Notes: generated from the letters alone by a model not told the origin. Shown: positions 30,100-41,774, counted from the first letter of the stretch. The stretch: 64,000 bases of DNA from Cedecea colo (GCF_011808225.1 NZ_SOYS01000009.1:62001-126000); one strand, 5' to 3'. Numbers and translations are program-made.

Positions 30100-30426
30100 C
30101 TATGCAGCCATATTGCCGCAGGCTTTTGCACAATTCATACACGCCTCTGAGCAATCCTGGCAGTGGCTGGCTTGATGTTTACCGCACTCCTCACCACACT
30201 TCTGGCATACCTGCGCACAGATCTTGCAAAGAGACGATGCGAATTCACTGTTCATCGTCATCAGCTGCGCAGCCAGTCGACAGATGTTTGCGCACTGTAT
30301 ATCCAGCCGCACACATTCACGCATCATATCAAGCTGCTCTTCTTTAAGGCACGAAGCAGCACAAAAATCACAGGCGGCGGCACACCTGTAACAGGCCTCA
30401 ATACAATCAGCATACTGTTCTGACAT
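30100..30426 (-). CDS. Four-helix-bundle copper-binding protein (DUF326/Csp type)
   Basis: 108 aa with 17 Cys, spaced as CxxC, CxxxC and CxxxxxxC along predicted helices: CIEACYRCAAACDFCAASC, LDIQCANICRLA, CKICAQVCQKCGEECGKH, CQDCSEACMNCAKACG. This is the pattern of bacterial copper storage proteins and YhjQ-like DUF326 proteins, which line the core of a four-helix bundle with Cys and bind many Cu(I). There is no signal peptide, so it is the cytosolic (Csp3-like) type. AGGAGAAA precedes the ATG. No copper exporter or CueR-type gene is adjacent. Confidence 0.9.
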   Translation of the reverse strand: MSEQYADCIEACYRCAAACDFCAASCLKEEQLDMMRECVRLDIQCANICRLAAQLMTMNSEFASSLCKICAQVCQKCGEECGKHQASHCQDCSEACMNCAKACGNMAA

Positions 30427-30586
30427 ACTTTTTCTCCTGCTGGTTTTTATTACGGAAGTTAAGCCTGGTAGTGAAAAAGCGTATATGCCAGAAGATGATT
30501 ACATAATTTCAAATGGATATATGAAAAAAATTCTTAGCAGTCCTGGCTATGAGCAATATCAATTCCCTCAGGGTCCTGAATGCAAA

Positions 30587-30615
30587 AAACCCGCGGCGTT
30601 AACCGGCGGGCTTCT
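30587..30615 (-). terminator. Terminator of the 80-aa gene
   Basis: CCCGC...GCGGG stem with TTAA in the loop; on the minus strand followed by TTTTTTGC, 28 bases after the gene stop. Confidence 0.7.
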
Positions 30616-30642
30616 TCGTCGTTACTGCTCGGGATATAAAAG

Positions 30643-30885
30643 CTAAAGGATAGCTTCTTTCGCTGAAATGCTTTCGCACTCTTTAGCGTAAAGCTCTAAA
30701 TCATGGATAAGACTGCGGGCCTTTTCAGGCGTTAAGGCAAAGAACTGTGAATCAAAAGTTGAAGCATTGTTGCCATAAGGAGACGTGCTGTAACCAAACT
30801 TAATCACTAATGAAGCGTTTTCCCTGGCGGGACCAATTTGCCAGTCGGTGACAGGAAAAGCAGGAAAGACCCGATCGCTATTCAT
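30643..30885 (-). CDS. BssS-like small protein
   Basis: 80 aa, soluble. The layout P-x-x-x-W-x-I, a strand-rich middle with LVIKFGYSTS, then FFALTPEKARSLIHDLELYAKECES recalls E. coli BssS (PLVGWDIS, LMLRLHYQT, LWLTTDVARQFISILE), a regulator of biofilm through signal and stress pathways. The resemblance is patterned, not close. AAGGGAAATT precedes the ATG, and a terminator follows. Confidence 0.6.
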   Translation of the reverse strand: MNSDRVFPAFPVTDWQIGPARENASLVIKFGYSTSPYGNNASTFDSQFFALTPEKARSLIHDLELYAKECESISAKEAIL

Positions 30886-31183
30886 ATAATTTCCCTTATA
30901 TATTTAACAGATTAGAAAGCATTAACACTTGCGCCCGATAAGGAGGGCGTGGATGTAAGGTTTAATTAAATATAGGCAAGGAAATTTTATTTAGAGTACT
31001 AAAAATTACGTTTTTACAGAGGTCCGGCCAGTGATGCGGTTTTAGTAAAAAATACGCTTTCGTAGAAAACGACATTGGCATAGCAAAAAGCTTCGTAAAA
31101 ACAATAAAGCTGGATTATAGCAGTACCAGGCCACCAAACTTCTTGCCAGGTGTAAGGAGGTAGAGGTAGAGCCAGAGCTCGCA

Positions 31184-31272
31184 TGCTTACGGCAAAGCTC
31201 GCGGGCGGGAAATCCGGCTTCAGCCTCGCGGAGGATACTGATGATCTGGTCGTCGGAAAAATACTTCTTCAT
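31184..31272 (-). mobile_element. IS3-family OrfA remnant
   Basis: The first 31 residues of the frame, MKKYFSDDQIISILREAEAG plus FPARELCRKHA, are the N-terminal HTH of an IS3-type transposase OrfA (usual form TDEQIIAILREAE...CRKHG). Similarity stops abruptly after CRKHA and the remaining translation is unrelated. No terminal inverted repeats or OrfB were found nearby, so this is a dead fragment. The flanks (30886-31183, 31273-31426) contain no gene I can support. Confidence 0.8.
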
Positions 31273-31428
31273 GGGATTGTCCCCACGTTACTGATGAAGA
31301 CACTACTAACATCGGGATGTATTAAACAACGGAGAGCAGGTCAGCAGCCTTATGAGACAGGAACAAAAAAACCATGCTGGTGGATGGCTAGTTGAGTTCT
31401 AATACAAGATCCGTTACCCCAGAAAGCA

Positions 31429-31451
31429 AAAACCCGCCAGAGGGCGGGTTT
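31429..31451. terminator. Distal terminator behind icd
   Basis: AAACCCGCC-AGAG-GGCGGGTTT; on the minus strand followed by TTGCTTT. Confidence 0.75.
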
Positions 31452-31518
31452 CAAAAAGCTCCAACCAGGTTCATGCTGCCTTACGACGGCGCGCCTTACC
31501 CTGCTGTTCTTTACCCGA

Positions 31519-31541
31519 AACGGGAGCATATAGCTCCCGTT
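31519..31541 (-). terminator. Proximal terminator behind icd
   Basis: AACGGGAGC-ATATA-GCTCCCGTT, 23 bases after the icd stop on the minus strand, followed by TCGGG with a weak T-run. Confidence 0.6.
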
Positions 31542-31563
31542 GACACACAATCAGCAAAGCTGA

Positions 31564-32814
31564 TTACATGTGTTCGATCATCGCATCGCCAAACTCTGAA
31601 CATTTCAGCAGCTTAGCGCCATCCATCAGGCGTTCAAAATCATAAGTGACGGTTTTGGCGTTAATCGCGCCTTCCATACCTTTCACGATAAGGTCAGCCG
31701 CTTCGAACCATTCCATATGACGCAGCATCATTTCTGCGGACAGGATGATGGAACCTGGGTTCACTTTGTCCTGGCCTGCATATTTTGGTGCGGTGCCGTG
31801 GGTCGCTTCGAACAGTGCGCATTCGTCACCGATGTTAGCGCCAGGGGCGATACCGATACCGCCAACCTGCGCTGCCAGGGCGTCAGAGATGTAGTCACCG
31901 TTCAGGTTCATACAGGCAATCACGTCATATTCAGCAGGACGCAGCAGGATCTGCTGCAGGAACGCATCGGCGATCACGTCTTTAACGACGATTTCTTTGC
32001 CGGTATTTGGGTTTTTGAGTTTCACCCATGGGCCGCCGTCGATAAGCTCACCACCAAATTCTTCACGCGCTAACTGGTAACCCCAGTCTTTGAAAGCGCC
32101 TTCGGTGAATTTCATGATGTTGCCTTTGTGCACCAGCGTCACGGAATCACGGTCGTTGGTGATAGCATATTCGATGGCCGCACGAACCAGGCGTTTGGTG
32201 CCTTCTTCGGAGCAAGGCTTAATGCCGATACCGCAATGTTCAGGGAAACGAATTTTCGTGACGTTCATTTCATCACGCAGGAATTTGATAACTTTTTCAG
32301 CTTCGGCGCTGTCGGCTTTCCACTCAATGCCCGCATAGATATCTTCTGAGTTTTCACGGAAGATAACCATGTTGGTCAGCTCCGGATGCTTAACCGGGCT
32401 AGGCGTGCCCTGGTAGTAACGCACCGGACGCAGGCAAACGTACAGGTCAAGCTGCTGGCGCAGCGCAACGTTCAGAGAACGAATACCGCCACCGACCGGG
32501 GTAGTCAGCGGGCCTTTGATGGCAACGCGGTAATCACGAATCAGATCCAGAGTTTCTTCTGGCAGCCAGACGTCCTGGCCGTACAGTTGGGTAGATTTTT
32601 CGCCGGTATAGATTTCCATCCAGGAAATTTTCCGCTCGCCGTTGTAGGCTTTTTGCACGGCGGCATCCACCACTTTGATCATGGCTGGCGTCACATCTAC
32701 ACCGATACCATCACCTTCAATAAAAGGAATGATCGGATTGTGAGGAACGTTCAGTTTGCCATTTTGCAGGGTGATCTTTGTACCTTCCGCCGGAACAACT
32801 ACTTTGCTTTCCAT
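31564..32814 (-). CDS. icd: NADP-dependent isocitrate dehydrogenase
   Basis: 416 aa, as in E. coli. TCA-cycle enzyme oxidising isocitrate to 2-oxoglutarate. [13 protein letters not shown] holds the Ser phosphorylated by AceK; isocitrate-binding [10 protein letters not shown] and metal-binding [10 protein letters not shown] are intact. [11 protein letters not shown] at 32814 with AAGGAGAGG upstream is the start; an 18-residue upstream extension is spurious. The 3' end of icd is the attachment site of phages such as e14 in E. coli; here the terminal codons are intact. Confidence 0.97.
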   Translation of the reverse strand: MESKVVVPAEGTKITLQNGKLNVPHNPIIPFIEGDGIGVDVTPAMIKVVDAAVQKAYNGERKISWMEIYTGEKSTQLYGQDVWLPEETLDLIRDYRVAIKGPLTTPVGGGIRSLNVALRQQLDLYVCLRPVRYYQGTPSPVKHPELTNMVIFRENSEDIYAGIEWKADSAEAEKVIKFLRDEMNVTKIRFPEHCGIGIKPCSEEGTKRLVRAAIEYAITNDRDSVTLVHKGNIMKFTEGAFKDWGYQLAREEFGGELIDGGPWVKLKNPNTGKEIVVKDVIADAFLQQILLRPAEYDVIACMNLNGDYISDALAAQVGGIGIAPGANIGDECALFEATHGTAPKYAGQDKVNPGSIILSAEMMLRHMEWFEAADLIVKGMEGAINAKTVTYDFERLMDGAKLLKCSEFGDAMIEHM

Positions 32815-32913
32815 TAACCTCTCCTTCGAGCGCTTCTGTTTGTTAATGATTTGTAATATGCGCGTCAATACTACTTGAATATCAGGCCCGCGCCAATCAC
32901 CGATGATTTCCGT

Positions 32914-32919
32914 TATAAT
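32914..32919 (+). promoter_or_regulatory. -10 element of rluE
   Basis: TATAAT overlaps the ATG at 32918 that homologous rluE genes use in annotation. If it is the real -10, transcription begins near 32926 and the true start must be the ATG at 32948. Confidence 0.55.
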
Positions 32920-32947
32920 GCGTGAATACCCGTCGTCTGAAAATACT

Positions 32948-33583
32948 ATGAATAAAACATCTTTTAGAAATCACCCAGTTAAACGATTCAGCACAAAACG
33001 GCAGACCAAAAAACCGGGTTCTGACGGACCGAAGCGGCTGGTTATCTTCAATAAACCGTACGATGTCCTGCCGCAGTTCACGGACGAAGCGGGACGCAGC
33101 ACCCTAAAAGATTACATCCCGTTACAGGGAATATATGCTGCCGGGCGTCTTGACCGGGATAGCGAAGGTTTGCTGGTGCTCACCAACGACGGTGCGCTGC
33201 AGGCGCAGCTTACTCAGCCGGGTAAACGAACCGGCAAGATTTACTATGTGCAGGTGGAAGGCGAGCCAACGGAAGAAGCGCTGGCTGCGCTGCGCAAGGG
33301 CGTCACGCTTAACGACGGCCCTACCCTGCCCGCAGGCATCGAACTGGTAAACGAGCCGGAATGGCTGTGGGCGCGTAATCCGCCCATTCGGGAACGCAAA
33401 ACCATCCCTACCCGCTGGCTGAAAATCACGCTGTATGAAGGGCGTAACCGCCAGGTTCGTCGTATGACCGCGCATGTAGGCTACCCTACGTTGCGTCTGA
33501 TTCGTTTTGCGATGGGTGCCTATACGCTGGACGGTCTAGATAACGGCCAATGGCGGGAGATCCCGCAGGAGAAAAGTCAATGA
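32948..33583 (+). CDS. rluE: 23S rRNA pseudouridine(2457) synthase RluE
   Basis: RsuA-family synthase modifying U2457 of 23S rRNA. The catalytic motif is [16 protein letters not shown] (Asp in GRLD), and GRNRQVRRM is the family's C-terminal motif. At 211 aa from 32948, or 221 from the ATG at 32918 that corresponds to the E. coli annotated start. I prefer 32948 because 32918 lies within a TATAAT. A basic N-terminal tail ([13 protein letters not shown]) resembles E. coli RluE. Divergent from icd; its stop overlaps the next start (ATGA). Confidence 0.94.
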   Translation: MNKTSFRNHPVKRFSTKRQTKKPGSDGPKRLVIFNKPYDVLPQFTDEAGRSTLKDYIPLQGIYAAGRLDRDSEGLLVLTNDGALQAQLTQPGKRTGKIYYVQVEGEPTEEALAALRKGVTLNDGPTLPAGIELVNEPEWLWARNPPIRERKTIPTRWLKITLYEGRNRQVRRMTAHVGYPTLRLIRFAMGAYTLDGLDNGQWREIPQEKSQ

Positions 33584-33909
33584 AACGACTCATTTTAACT
33601 CTCGCGTTACTAAGCCCCCTGGCCGCCGGTGCGGCAAGCTTTGACTGCCAGAAGGCCAAAGCGGCGGATGAGAAAGCCATCTGCGCCCATCTTTCCCTGA
33701 ATGATAAAGATGTGGAAATGAGCACCAAATATCAGTTCCTGAAGGGGCTGTTCGCGATGGGAGGCCGGGGTGCCATTCAGGATGCCCAGCAGAGCTGGCT
33801 CAAAAAACGCCGGCAATGCGGCGGCGACGTGACCTGCCTGACAAAAGCCTACGATCGGCGCCTGCAACAGCTGGATGCGATGTACGACAACATTAACAAG
33901 CCGATTTAA
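33580..33909 (+). CDS. Periplasmic LprI/DUF1311-type protein
   Basis: 109 aa with a signal peptide ([20 protein letters not shown]). The mature part has the DUF1311 (LprI lysozyme-inhibitor) pattern: [20 protein letters not shown], then a helical stretch and [23 protein letters not shown] with two disulphide-capable Cys pairs. It may inhibit lysozyme or be a general envelope protein. The ATG overlaps the rluE stop, so translation is coupled. Confidence 0.85.
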   Translation: MKRLILTLALLSPLAAGAASFDCQKAKAADEKAICAHLSLNDKDVEMSTKYQFLKGLFAMGGRGAIQDAQQSWLKKRRQCGGDVTCLTKAYDRRLQQLDAMYDNINKPI

Positions 33910-33920
33910 TAAGGATTTTT

Positions 33921-34370
33921 ATGTTCAAACCGCACGTGACCGTAGCCTGCGTGGTGCAGGCACAGGGAAAATTTTTGCTCGTAGAAGAGACGATTAATGG
34001 CAAAACCCTGTGGAACCAGCCTGCCGGGCACCTTGAGGCTGACGAAACGCTCCCGGAAGCCGCCAGCCGCGAGCTTTATGAAGAAACGGGTATTCGTGCC
34101 GAGCCGCAAAGCTTTATCCGCATGCACCAGTGGATAGCGCCGGATAAAACGCCTTTCCTGCGTTTTCTGTTTGCCATTGATTTGGATGAACAGCTGCCGA
34201 CAACGCCGCACGACAGCGATATTGACCGTTGCCTGTGGCTGGATGCGCAACAAATTGTTAACGCGACGAATTTACGCTCGCCGCTGGTTGCCGAAAGCAT
34301 CCGCTGCTATCAGCAGGCTGAACGTTATCCGCTCGCGTTGCTCGGCGCATTTAACTGGCCGTTTACTTAA
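33921..34370 (+). CDS. nudJ: Nudix phosphatase NudJ
   Basis: 149 aa (E. coli YmfB/NudJ 153). The Nudix box is [20 protein letters not shown] followed by TGI. NudJ hydrolyses nucleoside tri- and diphosphates and HMP-PP. Position between rluE and mnmA is as in E. coli. It starts 11 bases after the previous stop, with AAGGA at the right distance. Confidence 0.94.
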   Translation: MFKPHVTVACVVQAQGKFLLVEETINGKTLWNQPAGHLEADETLPEAASRELYEETGIRAEPQSFIRMHQWIAPDKTPFLRFLFAIDLDEQLPTTPHDSDIDRCLWLDAQQIVNATNLRSPLVAESIRCYQQAERYPLALLGAFNWPFT

Positions 34371-34436
34371 GGGTGCCAGGTCCGGGGATGCGTGATAGAA
34401 TACGCCGCCTTTAAGTTCAATGTCGTGAGTTACTCC

Positions 34437-35543
34437 ATGTCTGAAAGCCCAAAAAAAGTGATCGTCGGGATGTCCGGCGGTGTTGATTCCTCGGTTTCTG
34501 CCTTCCTGTTGCAACAGCAGGGTTACAAGGTAGAAGGCCTGTTCATGAAGAACTGGGAAGAGGATGATGGCGAGGAGTACTGCACCGCAGCCGCCGATTT
34601 AGCGGATGCGCAGGCCGTATGCGATAAGCTCGGCATTGTACTGCACACCGTTAACTTTGCCGCAGAATACTGGGACAACGTCTTTGAGCACTTCCTGGCA
34701 GAGTACAAGGCCGGGCGCACGCCGAACCCGGATATTCTGTGCAATAAAGAAATCAAATTTAAAGCCTTCCTTGAATTCGCCGCTGAAGATTTAGGCGCCG
34801 ATTACATCGCCACTGGTCATTATGTGCGTCGCGCTGATGTGGACGGTAAAAGCCAGCTGCTGCGCGGGCTGGATGGCAATAAAGACCAGAGTTATTTTCT
34901 CTACACGCTCGGTCATGAGCAAATTGCTCAAAGCCTGTTCCCGGTCGGCGAATTAGAAAAGCCAGAAGTACGCCGCATTGCCGAAGAGCTGGACCTCATC
35001 ACCGCGAAGAAAAAAGACTCCACCGGAATCTGCTTTATCGGCGAGCGCAAATTCCGCGAATTCCTGGGCCGTTATCTGCCCGCCCAGCCGGGCAAAATCG
35101 TAACGGTTGACGGCGAAACCATCGGCGAACACCAGGGCCTGATGTATCACACCCTCGGCCAGCGTAAAGGCCTGGGCATCGGCGGTACCAAAGAGGGTAG
35201 CGAAGATCCATGGTATGTCGTTGATAAAGACGTTGAGAACAACGTTCTGGTTGTTGCGCAGGGGCACGATCACCCGCGCCTGATGTCCGTTGGCCTGATT
35301 GCACAGCAGTTACACTGGGTTGATCGCGAAACGCTCAGCAAACCGCTGGCCTGCACGGTAAAAACGCGTTATCGCCAGACAGATATTCCCTGCACCATCA
35401 CCCCAATCGATGCCGATCGCATTGAAGTGCGTTTCGAAGAGCCGGTTGCGGCAGTCACTCCAGGCCAGTCCGCGGTATTTTACAGCGGTGAAGTGTGCTT
35501 GGGCGGTAGTGTTATTGAGCAGCGTTTGCCGCTCGCCGACTAA
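34437..35543 (+). CDS. mnmA: tRNA 2-thiouridylase MnmA
   Basis: 368 aa (E. coli 368). ATP-dependent thiolation of U34 in tRNA-Lys, -Glu and -Gln, using sulphur relayed from IscS/Tus. PP-loop GMSGGVDSS; catalytic Cys pair in [16 protein letters not shown] and [13 protein letters not shown] at 34437 corresponds to the E. coli MSE start; an in-frame start 45 bases earlier is not supported. Confidence 0.96.
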   Translation: MSESPKKVIVGMSGGVDSSVSAFLLQQQGYKVEGLFMKNWEEDDGEEYCTAAADLADAQAVCDKLGIVLHTVNFAAEYWDNVFEHFLAEYKAGRTPNPDILCNKEIKFKAFLEFAAEDLGADYIATGHYVRRADVDGKSQLLRGLDGNKDQSYFLYTLGHEQIAQSLFPVGELEKPEVRRIAEELDLITAKKKDSTGICFIGERKFREFLGRYLPAQPGKIVTVDGETIGEHQGLMYHTLGQRKGLGIGGTKEGSEDPWYVVDKDVENNVLVVAQGHDHPRLMSVGLIAQQLHWVDRETLSKPLACTVKTRYRQTDIPCTITPIDADRIEVRFEEPVAAVTPGQSAVFYSGEVCLGGSVIEQRLPLAD

Positions 35544-35566
35544 CTTGCGGACAAGGACGAACCACC

Positions 35567-36196
35567 GTGGCTAAGAATTATTACGATATTACTCTCGCGC
35601 TGGCAGGCATCTGCCAGTCCGCCCGCCTGGTTCAACAGCTTGCGCACCAGGGGCACTGCGATACCGACGCACTGCATGTCGCGCTTAACAGCGTTATCGA
35701 TCTTAATCCTGGCTCCACGCTCGGCGTCTTTGGCGGCAGCGAAGCTAACCTGAAGCTGGGGCTGGAAACATTGCTCGGCGTGCTGAACGCCAGCAATCGC
35801 CAGGGCCTGAACGCTGAATTAACGCGTTACACCTTAAGCCTGATGGTGCTGGAACGGAAGCTGCATGCCAGCGCCGGTGCCATGGACACGCTTGGGTCGC
35901 GCATTGCCGGTCTGCAACGCCAGCTTGAGCATTTCGAACTGGAATCCGACACGCTGCTCAGCGCGATGGCCGGTATTTATGTCGACGTGATTAGCCCGCT
36001 GGGGCCACGCATTCAGGTCACCGGCTCTCCTGCCGTGCTGCAAAGTCCGCAGGTGCAAAGCAAGGTTCGTGCCTCGCTGCTGGCCGGTATCCGCGCCGCC
36101 GTGCTGTGGCATCAGGTTGGCGGCGGCCGCCTGCAGTTAATGTTTTCCCGTAATCGCCTGTGCACACAGGCAAAACAAATTCTTGCTCATTGTTAA
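35567..36196 (+). CDS. hflD: High-frequency lysogenisation protein HflD
   Basis: 209 aa, soluble/peripheral. In E. coli it binds phage lambda CII and lowers lysogeny; cellular role otherwise unclear. Sequence nearly superimposes on E. coli Hfl[54 protein letters not shown]. Starts with GTG at 35567, with AAGGACGA before it. Lies between mnmA and purB as in E. coli. Confidence 0.95.
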   Translation: MAKNYYDITLALAGICQSARLVQQLAHQGHCDTDALHVALNSVIDLNPGSTLGVFGGSEANLKLGLETLLGVLNASNRQGLNAELTRYTLSLMVLERKLHASAGAMDTLGSRIAGLQRQLEHFELESDTLLSAMAGIYVDVISPLGPRIQVTGSPAVLQSPQVQSKVRASLLAGIRAAVLWHQVGGGRLQLMFSRNRLCTQAKQILAHC

Positions 36197-36214
36197 CCTC
36201 TTTCGGAGTTGTGA

Positions 36215-37588
<1,374 letters not shown>

Positions 37589-37597
37589 GTTTTAACT

Positions 37598-37660
37598 GCC
37601 CGGCGGGTGGCGCTACGCTTACCCGCCCTACAGAATCCTGGCTCCGCCGCCCGGCGGAGT
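37598..37660 (+). repeat. REP-like palindrome and hairpin behind purB
   Basis: GCCCGGCGGGTGGCGCTACG then CTTACCCGCCCTAC (37598-37631) has the REP form known in Klebsiella/Enterobacter. A second stem, CTCCGCC...GGCGGAG (37642-37659), follows with TCTATTT behind it, a likely terminator for the operon ending in purB. Confidence 0.7.
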
Positions 37661-37671
37661 CTATTTCCAGA

Positions 37672-37688
37672 TGTTTATCCGTTGTTTA
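37672..37688 (+). promoter_or_regulatory. PhoP box of phoPQ
   Basis: TGTTTA-TCCGT-TGTTTA matches the PhoP direct repeat (T/G)GTTTA-N5-(T/G)GTTTA perfectly, 62 bases before the phoP ATG. It supports positive autoregulation under low Mg2+, as in E. coli and Salmonella. Confidence 0.92.
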
Positions 37689-37749
37689 CTCCGCCTCACC
37701 GATAATTAGCGTTAAACTTGCGATGACATTTTTACACTGAGGAAATGCG

Positions 37750-38421
37750 ATGCGCGTTCTGGTTGTGGAAGATAATGCCCTGTTACGTCACCACTTAACG
37801 GTGCAACTGCGCGAAACGGGCCACCAGGTCGATGCCGCCGAAGATGCTAAAGAGGCGGATTACTTCTTAAACGAACACACGCCGGATATTGCGATTGTCG
37901 ATCTCGGCCTGCCTGACGAGGACGGTATGAGCCTGATCCGCCGCTGGCGAAGCCATGATGTCACCATTCCTGTTCTCGTCTTAACCGCCCGTGAAGGCTG
38001 GCAGGATAAGGTCGAAGCGCTCGGTGCCGGGGCCGATGACTATGTGACTAAACCTTTTCATCTTGAAGAAGTTATCGCGCGTATGCAGGCCCTGATGCGC
38101 CGCAATAGCGGGCTTGCCTCGCAGCTTATTGCCCTGCCGCCGTTCCAGGTGGATTTATCCCGCCGTGAATTGTCCATTAACGACACGCTTATTAAGCTCA
38201 CCGCTTTTGAATACACGATTATGGAAACCCTGATCCGCAACGTCGGAAAGGTGGTCAGCAAAGATTCGCTGATGCTCCAGCTCTACCCCGACGCGGAGCT
38301 GCGCGAAAGCCACACTATTGACGTACTGATGGGCCGCCTGCGTAAGAAAATCCAGGCTGAACATGCCCGGGAAGTGATTACCACCGTGCGGGGCCAGGGC
38401 TACCGTTTCGACCTGCGTTAG
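37750..38421 (+). CDS. phoP: Response regulator PhoP
   Basis: 223 aa OmpR/PhoB-family regulator. Receiver with acidic pocket VVEDNALLR and phosphorylated Asp51 in [10 protein letters not shown]; Lys in [11 protein letters not shown]-terminal winged helix ends [13 protein letters not shown]. Controls Mg2+ uptake, outer-membrane remodelling and virulence/stress genes. ATGAGGAAATG-type context gives a good ribosome site. phoQ begins two bases after its stop. Confidence 0.97.
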   Translation: MRVLVVEDNALLRHHLTVQLRETGHQVDAAEDAKEADYFLNEHTPDIAIVDLGLPDEDGMSLIRRWRSHDVTIPVLVLTAREGWQDKVEALGAGADDYVTKPFHLEEVIARMQALMRRNSGLASQLIALPPFQVDLSRRELSINDTLIKLTAFEYTIMETLIRNVGKVVSKDSLMLQLYPDAELRESHTIDVLMGRLRKKIQAEHAREVITTVRGQGYRFDLR

Positions 38422-38423
38422 CG

Positions 38424-39884
38424 ATGACATTCTTATATCATTTTTTTCCGCTCTCGCTGCGGGTACGCTTTTTGCTGGCTACTGCCGCCGTGGTGCTGGT
38501 GCTGTCGCTCGCCTACGGTCTGGTCGCGCTGGTGGGCTACAGCGTCAGCTTTGATAAAACCACCTTCCGTTTGCTGCGCGGCGAAAGCAATCTGTACTAT
38601 ACCCTCGCAAGCCGGGTGAACGGTAAGATCGAAGTTGAAATACCGGAAAATCTGAATCTGCAAAGTCCGACAATGGCGCTGATCTATGACGATCGCGGCA
38701 ATCTGCTGTGGGCGCAGCGGGATATGCCGCAGCTCAGGCAGAAAATTAAAAAAGAATGGCTTGGCTCGAACAGTTTTCACGAGCTGGAAGCGAATTTCGC
38801 CACCAGCCGCACCCTGCTGGGCAATGACAATTCTCTGCAGGCAAAACTAAAGGTTATTCACGATAATGATGAAGATAACGAGATGACGCACTCGGTAGCC
38901 GTGAACCTGTATCCGGCTACCGCCAGGATGCCTGCGTTAACCATCGTGGTAATCGATAATATTCCCATTGAACTAAAACGTTCTTACCAGGTGTGGAGCT
39001 GGTTTATTTATGTCCTGCTCGCCAACCTGCTGCTGGTCATTCCGCTGCTGTGGGTCGCCGCCTGGTGGAGCCTGCGGCCTATTGAAGCGCTGGCAAAAGA
39101 GGTACGCGAGCTGGAAAAACACGACCGCGACAGCCTCAATCCGGAAACGACCCGCGAGCTGATTAGCCTGGTCCGCAACCTGAACCGCCTGCTGCGAACA
39201 GAACGCGATCGCTACGATAAATACCGCACCACGCTGACCGACTTAACCCACAGCCTGAAAACGCCGCTGGCGGTACTGCAAACTACTCTGCGCTCCCTGC
39301 GTACGCACAAGCTGGGCGTTGAAGAAGCCGAGCCGATAATGCTCGAACAAATCAGCCGTATCTCGCAGCAAATCGGTTATTACCTGCATCGCGCCAGCAT
39401 GCGTGGCAACAGCGCTTTATTAAGCCGCGAACTGCATTCGGTTGCCCCTTTGCTTGATAATCTTTGCTCGGCGCTTAACAAGGTTTACCAGCGTAAAGGC
39501 GTGAACATTACCCTTGATATCTCACCGGAAATTACTTTTATCGGCGAAAAAAACGACTTTATGGAAGTCATGGGTAACGTGCTGGATAACGCCTGTAAAT
39601 ACTGTCTGGAGTTTGTGGAGATCTCCGCCTCGCAGGCGGACGATACCCTGCATTTATTGGTGGAAGATGACGGCCCTGGCATCCCGGAAAGCAAACGAGC
39701 CATTGTTTTTGACCGCGGACAGCGGGTCGATACGCTGCGGCCAGGCCAGGGCGTTGGCCTGTCGGTGGCTCGTGAAATCGTCGGGCAGTACGACGGTGAA
39801 ATCCTCCCCGACACCAGCGAGTTGGGCGGCGTGCGTATGGAAGTGATTTTTGCGCGCCAGCGTCCCGTCAGCGAAGAAGATTGA
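38424..39884 (+). CDS. phoQ: Sensor histidine kinase PhoQ
   Basis: 486 aa, the E. coli length. TM1 about 17-37, periplasmic PAS-like sensor about 38-194, TM2 about 195-216, HAMP, dimerisation helix with [14 protein letters not shown] (His277) and HATPase with [13 protein letters not shown] and [10 protein letters not shown]. The acidic Mg2+/peptide-sensing patch is [11 protein letters not shown], with fewer consecutive acids than the E. coli EDDDDAEMTH, so the response threshold could differ. The unusually short N1-cytoplasmic tail is [15 protein letters not shown]. Confidence 0.97.
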   Translation: MTFLYHFFPLSLRVRFLLATAAVVLVLSLAYGLVALVGYSVSFDKTTFRLLRGESNLYYTLASRVNGKIEVEIPENLNLQSPTMALIYDDRGNLLWAQRDMPQLRQKIKKEWLGSNSFHELEANFATSRTLLGNDNSLQAKLKVIHDNDEDNEMTHSVAVNLYPATARMPALTIVVIDNIPIELKRSYQVWSWFIYVLLANLLLVIPLLWVAAWWSLRPIEALAKEVRELEKHDRDSLNPETTRELISLVRNLNRLLRTERDRYDKYRTTLTDLTHSLKTPLAVLQTTLRSLRTHKLGVEEAEPIMLEQISRISQQIGYYLHRASMRGNSALLSRELHSVAPLLDNLCSALNKVYQRKGVNITLDISPEITFIGEKNDFMEVMGNVLDNACKYCLEFVEISASQADDTLHLLVEDDGPGIPESKRAIVFDRGQRVDTLRPGQGVGLSVAREIVGQYDGEILPDTSELGGVRMEVIFARQRPVSEED

Positions 39885-39955
39885 AAATACTCCCGTAAAC
39901 GCCCTCTCCATCCGTTATAATCCGGACAGGTTCCTCCACCTGCCGGATAACAAAA

Positions 39956-41077
39956 ATGGAATACACCCTGGATTTAAACTGGCCCGATTTTATCGAGCGC
40001 TACTGGCAAAAACGCCCGGTAGTGTTAAAGCGCGGCTTTAAAAACTTTATCGATCCCATCTCCCCGGATGAACTGGCAGGCCTTGCCATGGAAAACGAGG
40101 TAGACAGCCGCCTGGTGAGCCATCAGGACGGCAAATGGCAGGTCAGCCACGGTCCATTCCAGAGCTACGATCATTTAAGCGAGAACAACTGGTCGCTGCT
40201 GGTGCAGGCGGTTAACCACTGGCACGAGCAGAGCGCCGGGTTAATGCGTCCCTTCCGCGCCCTGCCGGACTGGCGTATTGACGATCTGATGATCTCTTTC
40301 TCCGTCCCTGGCGGCGGCGTTGGTCCGCATCTGGACCAGTACGACGTATTTATCATTCAGGGCGTTGGCCGCCGCCGCTGGCGCGTGGGCGAAAAAGTGC
40401 CGATGAAGCAGCACTGCCCGCACCCGGACCTGCTCCAGGTTGAGCCGTTCGAAGGCATTATTGATGAAGAGTTAGAGCCGGGGGATATTCTTTATATCCC
40501 GCCAGGTTTCCCGCATGAAGGCTATTCCCTGGAAAATTCGATGAACTATTCCGTCGGGTTCCGCGCGCCAAGCGGTCGGGAGCTGATTAGCGGTTTCGCC
40601 GACTATGTATTACAGCGCGAGCTGGGCAGCCATCGTTATACCGACCCGGATGTGCCTTCCCGCCAGCAGCCGGCGGACGTTCTGCCGGAAGAACTGGCTA
40701 AGCTGCGCGGCATGATGCTGGAGCTGATTAACCAGCCGGAGCATTTCGAAGCCTGGTTTGGCGAGTTTATTACCCAGTCGCGCCACGAGCTTGATGTGGC
40801 CCCGCCTGAGCCGCCTTACCAGCCGGATGAAATCTACGATGCGATAAAACAGGGCGACTCGCTGACGCGTCTTGGCGGCCTGCGCGTGCTGCGTATTGCC
40901 AATGAGGTGTATGTCAACGGCGAGAAAATTGACAGCCCGCACCGCCCGGCGGTTGAAGCTCTGGCAAGCCACATCACGGTAAATGCTGAGATTTTAGGGG
41001 ACGCGCTGGAAGACCCTTCATTCCTGGCGATGCTGGCCGCGCTGGTTAACAGCGGGTACTGGTACTTCGAGGATTAA
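39956..41077 (+). CDS. roxA: Ribosomal protein L16 arginine hydroxylase RoxA (YcfD)
   Basis: 373 aa (E. coli 373). JmjC-type 2-oxoglutarate/Fe(II) oxygenase hydroxylating Arg81 of ribosomal protein L16. The iron triad is HLD in VGPHLDQYDVF and His in PPGFPHEGYS; Arg in the cofactor site occurs in GVGRRRWRVGEK. In E. coli roxA is followed by pepT; here pepT appears only 22 kb later, which marks the right edge of the core block. Confidence 0.96.
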   Translation: MEYTLDLNWPDFIERYWQKRPVVLKRGFKNFIDPISPDELAGLAMENEVDSRLVSHQDGKWQVSHGPFQSYDHLSENNWSLLVQAVNHWHEQSAGLMRPFRALPDWRIDDLMISFSVPGGGVGPHLDQYDVFIIQGVGRRRWRVGEKVPMKQHCPHPDLLQVEPFEGIIDEELEPGDILYIPPGFPHEGYSLENSMNYSVGFRAPSGRELISGFADYVLQRELGSHRYTDPDVPSRQQPADVLPEELAKLRGMMLELINQPEHFEAWFGEFITQSRHELDVAPPEPPYQPDEIYDAIKQGDSLTRLGGLRVLRIANEVYVNGEKIDSPHRPAVEALASHITVNAEILGDALEDPSFLAMLAALVNSGYWYFED

Positions 41078-41087
41078 CGCCTCGCTC

Positions 41088-41124
41088 GCCCTCTCAGCCA
41101 AAGTCATTTACTGGCTGAGAGGGC
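41088..41124 (+). terminator. Hairpin behind roxA
   Basis: GCCCTCTCAGCCA and TGGCTGAGAGGGC form a perfect 13-bp stem, 10 bases after the roxA stop; the T-run is weak and displaced (AAGTTTTT 12 bases later). The following stretch to 41382 is AT-rich without a supported gene. Confidence 0.65.
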
Positions 41125-41382
41125 GGGGAATCAAGTTTTTAATCAATATAAAGTTTCGCTTAATTATTTGAAAGTTAAAATATTCGGCACGCATCACAAA
41201 GCGGTGAAAATTCCGGCAGGAATTGCAGAGGGATATGTATATTTTTTGGGGGTATTAATGTTGTTATATAAGCCAGAGTTATTGAGTCAATATTGAGCGT
41301 TTCAACGATGCAGAGCGGTAACTTTATGAACATTGACGTTATATTTATCACTTTTCACCGCACCCACAAACGTCGGCCATTT

Positions 41383-41661
41383 TTACACGCTGAATAGATA
41401 AATCAAAGTAATAATAACGACAGAGACAGCACATATTACGGCGCTAGTAGAGAGTTCTTTCAATGAATGCAAATAACCTTCGTTGTGCTCATTTAATTTT
41501 ATAATGGCCTGATTTTCGTTTTCAGCTTCTACCTCGACGAAATGCCTTCTGAATCCTTTTTGCTTCATCTCCTGAACAAACGAATGCGTCACTGAATTTT
41601 TTGGCATTGCTTTCGAAATTGCTTTTGACCGATCGTTTTTTATAAACACTATATACTTCAT
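41383..41661 (-). CDS. Hypothetical tail-anchored membrane protein
   Basis: 92 aa from 41661. The N-terminal two-thirds is polar (MKYIVFIKNDRSKAISKAMP, then FVEVEAENENQAIIKLNEHN), and the C-terminus is one hydrophobic helix, STSAVICAVSVVIITLIYLF, so it is probably tail-anchored in the inner membrane. GAAGG lies eight bases before this ATG and only two before the alternative Met, which decides the start. The family is not recognised. First gene of the accessory region. Confidence 0.55.
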   Translation of the reverse strand: MKYIVFIKNDRSKAISKAMPKNSVTHSFVQEMKQKGFRRHFVEVEAENENQAIIKLNEHNEGYLHSLKELSTSAVICAVSVVIITLIYLFSV

Positions 41662-41774
41662 AAGCATAACCTTCAGAAAAGCACAGGTTTTGACATCTGT
41701 GCTTGTTAAATTAATCAATGATTTTTACCGCCCAGTTCTCTTCTTCCCGATGCCGTCTTTGGCCCGGTACCATT

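Noticed and set aside
31290..31563. Prophage attachment remnant behind icd
   Set aside because: The icd 3' end is a known phage target, and a short minus frame ends KARRRKAA, but I found no duplicated icd end, integrase or phage gene.
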